Positions 21,529 to 26,454 of a DNA stretch of 26,454 nt are shown one piece after another. How positions within the stretch are numbered: position 1 is the stretch's first letter; each line of letters starts with the position of its first letter. The position numbers and the translations under genes were made by a program. Source of the stretch: JAVBPP01 sp031549535 (GTDB lineage: Bacteria; Bacillota; Clostridia; Oscillospirales; Acutalibacteraceae); contig JAVBPP010000061.1 in assembly GCA_031549535.1 (NCBI GenBank), forward strand, positions 1-26,454. The letters run 5' to 3'. Below the pieces are notes generated by a model. It ran no database searches, was not told where the DNA came from, and saw only the letters and a list, made by a program, of their open reading frames with translations.

Positions 21529-22550
21529 AACAACTGAACGGCTATATGGCCGGCGCAAACCTCGGGCACTGGATTTCCCAATACGGGCAGCAAGGGGAGG
21601 CGCATTTTGACAGCTATATCACCGAGCCGGATATCGCACGCATGGCGTCCTGGGGGATGGATCATGTACGTTTGCCTGTGGATTATTTTTTCTTTGAGCG
21701 GGACGACAACCCCGGTGTTTACCGGGAGGAGCGGTTGTCCTATATCGATAACTGCCTTTGCTGGTGTAAGAAAAACGGCATGAACCTAATTTTGGATCTG
21801 CACCATGCGCCGGGTTTTGCGTTTGCAATGCAGGACGCGGACAAAACGCTGATGACGCAGGCGGAAACACAGGAGCGCTATCTTGCCATCTGGGCGTTTT
21901 TTGCGCAGCGCTATCAAAACGAGGGAGATAATCTGGTGTTTGAGCTGCTCAATGAGCTGGTTTGGAAGGATTCTATCCCCTGGAACGGTCTGTGGAAACG
22001 CGCAGTGGACGTGATTCAACGCGTGAATACGGAACGGCGCGTGATTGTGGGCAGCAATTACTACAATTCTGTCACCGAGCTTTGCAACTTAGCTGTGACG
22101 GAAAACCCGAATGTCATCTACACCTTTCATATGTATGAGCCTTTTTTGTTTACGCATCAAACTGCCCCCTGGGTGGAGCGCACGGCGGCGTACTGCGTTC
22201 CGGTGGAATATCCCGTGGATATTCCGAAGCACAGCGCCTTTTTTACCGAGGGCATACCGCCGCTTTTGCAAAAACATAGTCTCGCGGGGAAGGATTTTAT
22301 CGCGGAGTTTATCCAACCCGCCAAAGACTGGTTGGAGCAGCATGACGGGATTCTTTACTGCGGGGAATACGGGGTGTTCCACGCGGCAGATTTGGCGAGC
22401 ACCGTCCGCTTTCATGAGGATGTCGCGGCGCTGTTTTTGCCCTTGGGCATCGGCCGCGCGGTTTGGAGCTACCGCGGCTTCGCGCAGATTACGGATGAGC
22501 AAAACCGGGTTGTCAGCCAGGCTTTGGTACGGGCTGTGAGCAGGCATTAG
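21525..22550 (+). CDS. Glycoside hydrolase family 5 enzyme, no signal peptide
   Basis: The 341-residue protein is a clan-A (beta/alpha)8 hydrolase of GH5. Conserved residues: HVRLPVDY (Arg49), LDLHHAPG (His93-94), FELLNELVW (acid/base Glu144), TFHMYEP (His202, Tyr204) and LYCGEYGVF (nucleophile Glu281), followed by AVWSYRGF. Subfamily is not certain; endoglucanase, mannanase or beta-glucosidase-like activity is possible. There is no signal peptide, so it should be cytoplasmic and act on imported oligosaccharides released by the membrane-linked GH26 enzyme. It starts at GTG 21525, whose TGA frame overlap with the preceding stop gives a GTGA junction. Confidence 0.86.
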   Translation: MKQLNGYMAGANLGHWISQYGQQGEAHFDSYITEPDIARMASWGMDHVRLPVDYFFFERDDNPGVYREERLSYIDNCLCWCKKNGMNLILDLHHAPGFAFAMQDADKTLMTQAETQERYLAIWAFFAQRYQNEGDNLVFELLNELVWKDSIPWNGLWKRAVDVIQRVNTERRVIVGSNYYNSVTELCNLAVTENPNVIYTFHMYEPFLFTHQTAPWVERTAAYCVPVEYPVDIPKHSAFFTEGIPPLLQKHSLAGKDFIAEFIQPAKDWLEQHDGILYCGEYGVFHAADLASTVRFHEDVAALFLPLGIGRAVWSYRGFAQITDEQNRVVSQALVRAVSRH

Positions 22551-22557
22551 TCCGTCA

Positions 22558-22592
22558 AAAAAAGCCAGCTGCATAAATCAGCTGGCCTTTTT
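22558..22592. terminator. Bidirectional terminator between the GH5 gene and the Cna-B gene
   Basis: GCCAGCTG (22564-22571) and CAGCTGGC (22579-22586) form a perfect stem with a 7-base loop, preceded by seven A and followed by CTTTTT. It can end transcription from the GH operon on the plus strand and the NAEGEK operon on the minus strand. Confidence 0.9.
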
Positions 22593-22620
22593 GGGATTGC
22601 GTCAACCGAAGACTACGCTG

Positions 22621-23394
22621 TTATGGCGTGGCGTAATAATAATAGAATGTGTGGCTGACCGGTTCCCTAACGTTAATAAATTCATGCGTGATTGGTGGAA
22701 CTCTGTTCCATCCTGCCATGATGATGGCAGTCACTGTATAGTTACTGCCGAATGGGACGGGAATGGTTCTTCGGGAAAGCTCATACTCCGCCGCGATGTC
22801 ATAATTTATTATCGTGATATCGATGGAAAGTATGGTGTTGGTGACAATGTTTCCTGTGACGCTTGTCTCATAGCCGGTGACACTCTCCTGTGTCACGGTG
22901 TAAACATACGGCTGGCCTGCGGCGTCGAACTCCGGCAGATTTCTGAAGGTATAGTCGGTTAAGGAGCCGCTGACCCTCCCCTGCGCATAAGGAGTACCGT
23001 TTTGCTGCAGATTCAAAATGATTTGCTGTGGCCGGGTGTTCCATTCGTTGTCATCGTCTACCCAAACAATTTGTACAGGGTAGGCGATTCTTTTTCTTTC
23101 TTCCATGTGACACAGCTTTTTCGCTTTGCTCAGTTTTGCCATTAGCAGCAATTCATTGCTTGTTACGGCATCCAGCGCATCTATAACGGCATTGTCCAAT
23201 TCCACTAATTCGTCTACCGTGATGTGACTTTTTACCGTTTGTCCGTCAAGTGTACCCAAGAAAGACTGCATTTTTTCGCCTTCCGCATTGAGGATGTGTG
23301 CAAGACCCAGCTCTTGCATTCCAACAGATGCAATAACAACTTTGACAGAATATTCACGGTTTATATCGATATCCGGTAGATTTGGCACTGACAT
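22621..23394 (-). CDS. NAEGEK-signature protein fused to a Cna-B domain
   Basis: The 257-residue protein opens MSVPNLPDIDIN and then has the family core IASVGMQELGLAHI, NAEGEK (36-41) and QSFLGTL. After a predicted helical stretch (about 60-100), it has a Cna protein B-type fold (about 105-190): IVWVDDDNEWNTRP, ILNLQQNGTPY, FRNLPEFDAAGQPYVYTVTQ and VTGYETSVTGN. The last 65 residues are a second beta-rich region ending SHTFYYYYATP. There is no signal peptide or sortase motif, so surface exposure would need an unusual route, such as a spore coat. It is last of three tandem paralogues, 43 bases after its neighbour; GAGGAG precedes the ATG. Function is unknown. Confidence 0.75.
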   Translation of the reverse strand: MSVPNLPDIDINREYSVKVVIASVGMQELGLAHILNAEGEKMQSFLGTLDGQTVKSHITVDELVELDNAVIDALDAVTSNELLLMAKLSKAKKLCHMEERKRIAYPVQIVWVDDDNEWNTRPQQIILNLQQNGTPYAQGRVSGSLTDYTFRNLPEFDAAGQPYVYTVTQESVTGYETSVTGNIVTNTILSIDITIINYDIAAEYELSRRTIPVPFGSNYTVTAIIMAGWNRVPPITHEFINVREPVSHTFYYYYATP

Positions 23395-23437
23395 ATTTTC
23401 CGCTCCTCTCTTTTTACATTCGCTGCCTCCCTGGGTA

Positions 23438-23755
23438 CTAAGTCCCCGGAATCAGCTCATCGGCTACCAGTAACAGTTTTTTCGCCTCTTCCAGTTTCAT
23501 GAGTAGCGCAAGCTCCTGCATATTGATTGCATGGAGTGTGTCAATTACTGCTTCATCCAGTTTGATTAAATCCTCTAGCGAGATATCGTCGTGGGTGCCC
23601 TGACCTTCGAGCGTGCCCAAGAAGGATTGAATCTTTTCGCCCTCTGCATTGATGATATGTGCAAGTCCGAGTTCCTGCATCCCGACTGAAGCAATTACGA
23701 TATTAACCGCACTATCAATGTCAATATCAATATCCGGTATATTTGGCATCGACAT
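23438..23755 (-). CDS. NAEGEK-signature small protein (105 aa)
   Basis: The 105-residue protein starts MSMPNIPDIDIDIDSAVNIV and repeats the family core IASVGMQELGLAHI, NAEGEK and QSFLGTLEGQG. The rest is helical: SLEDLIKLDEAVIDTLHAIN and MQELALLMKLEEAKKLL. It is nearly identical in its first 50 residues to the Cna-B protein downstream, which points to recent duplication. GGAGG precedes the ATG at 23755. No signal peptide or transmembrane segment is seen. I recall similar N-terminal domains at the start of collagen-like, presumably spore-surface, proteins of Clostridia and Paenibacillus, but do not know a proven function. Confidence 0.75.
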   Translation of the reverse strand: MSMPNIPDIDIDIDSAVNIVIASVGMQELGLAHIINAEGEKIQSFLGTLEGQGTHDDISLEDLIKLDEAVIDTLHAINMQELALLMKLEEAKKLLLVADELIPGT

Positions 23756-23786
23756 GTTTTTCACCTCCTTCATGTATCCGTAGGGA

Positions 23787-24104
23787 TTATTTGTTGGAGC
23801 CGCCCTTGCAGCTGCTCATTTCCATAATCTCCACCACATATTTTGTTTTCGTTACAAGCAAGTTTTCAATACTTTCGACTGTCTCGAGCGTTTTGCGAAT
23901 GCTTTCGTTGACCTCCAACAACTCCTTATGGGCATTGCATTGGTTTGCATAGCGAATAAACTCTTGCAGCTTTTCACCCTCCGCATTGATGACATGCGAT
24001 AATCCCATTTCTTGCAGTGCGATGGAGGCAAGCAGGATATCGATCGTGTCACTTCTGCACAATTCTATTTTTGGCGTCATATCCGGTATCTTTGGCATTG
24101 CCAT
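23787..24104 (-). CDS. NAEGEK-signature small protein, divergent copy (105 aa)
   Basis: This first gene of the cluster encodes 105 residues: MAMPKIPDMTPKIELCRSDT, then LLASIALQEMGLSHVINAEG and EKLQEFI. Unlike the two downstream copies it lacks the LGTL sequence after NAEGEK, carries extra cysteines (one in a SSCKGG tail) and has a helical ELLEVNESIRKTLETVESIE region. GGGGTG precedes the ATG. It is about 30 bases upstream of the second copy and 218 bases from the divergent sigma-factor gene. Confidence 0.72.
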   Translation of the reverse strand: MAMPKIPDMTPKIELCRSDTIDILLASIALQEMGLSHVINAEGEKLQEFIRYANQCNAHKELLEVNESIRKTLETVESIENLLVTKTKYVVEIMEMSSCKGGSNK

Positions 24105-24322
24105 GTTTCAATCACCCCTTATCAATTTATTCCAAAAAACTTTCTGCGTGATATCCGTTTGAAAAAAAGACAAGCAAACGCAGGCTCTTTTCTTCTCACC
24201 GTGAAAGAGGTAAAATACGAGGGGTGAACGGGTCTGCCATCATGGCGGTGTCGTATTTTCCCGTGGCGCATTCACTTTTTGACTGTCTTGTCAGATTTTT
24301 TAACAATGTATCGAATACTTCT
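24105..24322. other. Divergent region between the NAEGEK cluster and the sigma-factor gene
   Basis: These 218 bases carry no convincing gene, although the sigma-factor reading frame stays open up to 24224. A candidate sigma-A promoter on the plus strand (24279-24307) is the only clear signal. I could not pick out a convincing promoter for the NAEGEK operon, which would be expected here if the sigma factor controls it. Confidence 0.45.
24279..24307 (+). promoter_or_regulatory. Candidate promoter for the sigma/anti-sigma operon
   Basis: TTGACT (24279-24284) and AACAAT (24302-24307) are separated by 17 bases. The -10 box is imperfect. If real, transcription starts near 24314, so the starts at 24224 or 24242 cannot be used and the true start is 24323 or later. 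Confidence 0.45.
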
Positions 24323-24916
24323 ATGAAAGCGCTTTTAGAGGAAGGGAGTCGGTGCGGCTTGTGGTCGGATGAAACAATTTTGCGTGCCCTGCGTGAAAAC
24401 CCGGAGAGGGGGCTTGCGCTGTTGTCGGACGTATATGGAGGCCTGGTGTTTGCTGTTGTACGCGGTAAGCTCGGCGGCGCGCTCCCGGAGGCGGACATGG
24501 AGGAGTGTGTCAACGATGTACTGTTTGAGGCTTACAACGCCCGGGCGGAGCTGGATTTGGCCAAGGGCTCGCTGAAAGCCTGGCTGGCGCATACCGCAAA
24601 ATGCCGTGCGATTGACCGCTACCGGAGCTATGCAAAGGGCGCGGCGGCCTGCTCTCTGGATGACGAAACAGCGCCGGAGCTGCCCGCGCAAATGGATGTG
24701 CAGGATGAGCTGCAGAGTAAAGAGGTTCAGCAGCGTTTGGTGCACGAAATCCGAGCGCTCGGCCTTCCGGACAGCGAAATAATCATTCGCCGCTATTATT
24801 ACGGCCAACATACCAAAGAAATTGCCAAGGCGCTGGGGCTGCGCGAAAATACAGTTGACCAAAAGGTGCGCAGAGGGTTGGAGAAGTTACGCAAAGCGTT
24901 GAAAGGAGCCTTCTAG
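24323..24916 (+). CDS. Sigma-70-family (ECF-like) RNA polymerase sigma factor
   Basis: The 197-residue product has a sigma region 2 (about residues 25-95: ...MEECVNDVLFEAYNARAELDL...GSLKAWLAHTAKCRAIDRYR) and, after a low-complexity linker, a region 4 helix-turn-helix (about 140-195: LGLPDSEIIIRRYYYGQHTK, then EIAKALGLRENTVDQKVRRG). No region 1 or 3 is present, which fits an ECF-type factor. Start is uncertain: ATG 24323 lacks a Shine-Dalgarno sequence, while a TTG at 24359 has AGGAAGGGAG 10 bases upstream. The next gene, adjacent without a gap, encodes a membrane protein like its anti-sigma factor. It is divergent from the NAEGEK cluster. Confidence 0.85.
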   Translation: MKALLEEGSRCGLWSDETILRALRENPERGLALLSDVYGGLVFAVVRGKLGGALPEADMEECVNDVLFEAYNARAELDLAKGSLKAWLAHTAKCRAIDRYRSYAKGAAACSLDDETAPELPAQMDVQDELQSKEVQQRLVHEIRALGLPDSEIIIRRYYYGQHTKEIAKALGLRENTVDQKVRRGLEKLRKALKGAF

Positions 24917-26365
24917 ATGGAAAAAAAGCTGACAGAATGTTTGGATAGATTGGATTTGGAGCAAACAGAAACCTTACTGAAGCAAACAAAGCTACCACGC
25001 ATGAAACGCAAAGATGCTCGTAGAGTGAAGAGCCTGCTGCAGGCGCGTTTGGCGCGGGAGAACGGAGCACGCCGCCGCGTACTGCCGAAAAAACTGCTTG
25101 CCGCAGCATTGGCCGCTGTGATTGTGGTTGCGGGCACAGCCACGGCGTTTGGGGATGAAGTGGTGGAACAGCTGGCGTCCGTCATCAACCATTACTATAA
25201 ATTTATCCCGGAATACGGCATTGTGGAGATGGAGAACGAGGTTCAATTTGTGCTGGCGGAACAACAGACGGCAGAGAACGAGGATTACAGGCTTGTCCTC
25301 AATGGCGCGTATGCCTCACAAACCGAGCTTACGCTGCTGTGCAAACTCACGCGTAAAAAGCTCAGTCAAGAGGACTATCTCAAGGAGCAGGAAGCGCCGA
25401 AACCGGGCGGGACGAAAGGCTCGCAATTGGCGCTGTATGTCAATGGCGGCGTGCCTTACACAGATGAAGCCGACCCCGTCTATACAGATTTTACAGGCGT
25501 AACCGGTGGAGACGGTATTGAGGACATGCTGCACATAAGGTTTCGGCTGGATGCGGGAGACGTCGGCACACAGCAGCAGTACCGTCTGGAATATGCGGAT
25601 TATGGCCTTGCCGTTTCGTTGCGGCTGAAACCGTTTGACAGCTTTGCCTCCTTAGAAACTATCGGCCCCACAGACTATAAAAATGATATCTCCATCACTG
25701 CAGTTCCCGCATTTTCGGAGAATCAGCTGGATATAACGCTCTATCCCATCAACAACAGCCCTTACAGCATTCTTTCTTTTTCAAAGGAGTCGGAAGGCGC
25801 AGAAACACCGGCCGGAATGGATTTGCATTTGCAGGCTCCAAGCGGAACGAAGCAGTATGTTACGCCGGGCGGCTTCATGGGGCCGAACACAAGGTTTGCC
25901 TTTCCGCTTGCGGCGGGGGACGGCAGCGCCATACTGCATATCCCTTTTCTGCTTGTGGAAAGCCAGGAGTTTCGAGTTGTCAATCTGAAAATTCCGAAAA
26001 AGGGTGAATGCGTGACTGTGAACAGGGAAATTGCGTTCCGTGACGCCACAATGACCATCGCAACCTTGGAACGCAGCGATAGCGTTCACATTGGTGAATA
26101 TGGCGAATTAAAAATGACGCTGCGTTATGAGAACAAGGACGCTAAAAAAATTATGCGGCATGTCGATTACCAGCGAGTCAGTGCGTTTGGCAAGCTGCTG
26201 TCCGGAACGGCGGGCTCTTGGCTACCCGATGAAAACGGCGTTACACAAGAGCTTTACCTGGCGCTGGAGCGGGGAGAGCGCGGCAGTGTGAACCTGCGCT
26301 TTGAAAATCCGGAATATTTCTTGATGGATGCGTATACGTTGCCATTGGAGAAACCGGGGAAATGA
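24917..26365 (+). CDS. Membrane-anchored anti-sigma-factor-like protein
   Basis: The 482-residue protein has a cytoplasmic N-terminus of about 58 residues (basic, helical: LTECLDRLDLEQTETLLKQ), one transmembrane segment (about 59-79, LLAAALAAVIVVAGTATAF), and a large extracytoplasmic part of about 400 residues rich in beta strands. This layout, plus its place directly after a sigma-factor gene, fits an anti-sigma factor with an external sensor; it resembles DUF4179-type proteins of Firmicutes. There is no clear zinc-finger (HxxxCxxC) motif, so binding to the sigma factor must be by another fold. Start: ATG 24917 follows the TAG without a gap, with GAAAGGAG upstream. Confidence 0.78.
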   Translation: MEKKLTECLDRLDLEQTETLLKQTKLPRMKRKDARRVKSLLQARLARENGARRRVLPKKLLAAALAAVIVVAGTATAFGDEVVEQLASVINHYYKFIPEYGIVEMENEVQFVLAEQQTAENEDYRLVLNGAYASQTELTLLCKLTRKKLSQEDYLKEQEAPKPGGTKGSQLALYVNGGVPYTDEADPVYTDFTGVTGGDGIEDMLHIRFRLDAGDVGTQQQYRLEYADYGLAVSLRLKPFDSFASLETIGPTDYKNDISITAVPAFSENQLDITLYPINNSPYSILSFSKESEGAETPAGMDLHLQAPSGTKQYVTPGGFMGPNTRFAFPLAAGDGSAILHIPFLLVESQEFRVVNLKIPKKGECVTVNREIAFRDATMTIATLERSDSVHIGEYGELKMTLRYENKDAKKIMRHVDYQRVSAFGKLLSGTAGSWLPDENGVTQELYLALERGERGSVNLRFENPEYFLMDAYTLPLEKPGK

Positions 26366-26380
26366 ATGGATTATAGTGCC

Positions 26381-26424
26381 AAAAAAAGCGGCTCCCGAAC
26401 AAACTGTCCGGGAGCCGCTTTTTT
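26381..26424. terminator. Bidirectional terminator after the anti-sigma gene
   Basis: GCGGCTCCCG (26388-26397) pairs with CGGGAGCCGC (26409-26418) in a perfect 10-base stem, preceded by seven A and followed by six T. It would serve the sigma operon and the minus-strand gene at the window edge. Confidence 0.92.
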
Positions 26425-26430
26425 GAAATT

Positions 26431-26454
26431 TTATTTCAATTCCGCAAAATACTT
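26431..26454 (-). CDS. 3' end of a minus-strand gene, possibly glyceraldehyde-3-phosphate dehydrogenase
   Basis: The last 24 bases read on the minus strand as KYFAELK and a TAA stop, just before a terminator. Clostridial GAPDH proteins often end in a similar ...TLEYFAKIAK tail, so this could be gap, but seven residues cannot prove it. Confidence 0.35.
   Translation of the reverse strand, partial: KYFAELK

Noticed and set aside
24335..24862. 175-residue minus-strand frame opposite the sigma factor
   Set aside because: The plus strand encodes clear sigma regions 2 and 4; the minus-strand product is a shadow.
1..26454. CRISPR array, tRNA or rRNA genes
   Set aside because: I saw no regularly spaced direct repeats, no cloverleaf with TTCRANY-type arm, and no rRNA-like sequence.

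Overview
The window reads as a chromosomal segment of a Gram-positive Clostridia bacterium, most likely a gut or rumen-type Oscillospiraceae/Ruminococcaceae relative. The basis is AGGAGG-type ribosome binding sites, frequent TTG and GTG starts, lipoprotein signal peptides with a lipobox, a DUF2284 protein, PlsY, the MEP-pathway kinase IspE, a Listeria-Bacteroides (InlB B-type) repeat protein, and a family of small proteins that I associate with spore-surface or collagen-like proteins of Firmicutes. The taxonomic call is inference; there is no rRNA or other decisive marker here.

Layout. 1-244 (-): 5' part of an IS3-type transposase OrfA, running off the left edge. 458-4598 (-): a visibly AT-richer surface-polymer module, UDP-galactopyranose mutase followed by a 1002-residue two-domain enzyme (GlfT2-like galactofuranosyltransferase plus TagB/TagF-like glycerophosphotransferase). 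4940-7034 (+): a small zinc-ribbon protein, then pyrE with a membrane-anchored metallo-beta-lactamase-fold protein. 7103-7205: a large near-palindromic mobile-type repeat. 7227-10173 (-): operon of a PHP phosphatase, ispE and a CofE-like (F420-0:glutamate ligase family) protein. 10267-13894: RsmC-like methyltransferase (+), DUF2284 (-), and a UroD-like protein translationally coupled to an MFS transporter (+). 13961-17575 (-): a five-gene operon of class II aldolase (IolJ-like), alkaline-phosphatase-fold lipoprotein, PfkB kinase (IolC-like), a 45-residue membrane peptide and a small lipoprotein. 17796-20221 (+): secreted Listeria-Bacteroides-repeat protein, metK and plsY. 20311-22550 (+): a GH26 and GH5 glycoside hydrolase pair. 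22621-24104 (-): three tandem paralogues sharing an N-terminal NAEGEK signature, the last fused to a Cna-B domain. 24323-26365 (+): sigma factor and membrane anti-sigma-like protein. The right edge holds the last codons of a minus-strand gene, possibly GAPDH.

How the genes work together. The glf module would make and polymerise galactofuranose with glycerol-phosphate in one surface polymer. The aldolase/kinase/phosphatase operon looks like a small catabolic unit in which an exported phosphatase feeds a sugar-acid kinase and aldolase. GH26 outside and GH5 (no signal peptide) inside suggest stepwise use of a beta-mannan or beta-glucan. The NAEGEK cluster lies divergently from its sigma/anti-sigma neighbour, which may control it. 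A repeat family with ATACCAAT/ATTGGTAT ends occurs three times; in two cases its terminal TAATACC supplies the stop codon of the preceding gene.

Strongest candidates for something undescribed: the NAEGEK three-gene cluster with its divergent sigma factor, the Galf/glycerophosphate fusion enzyme, and the iolJ-phosphatase-iolC operon with its coupled micro-ORF.
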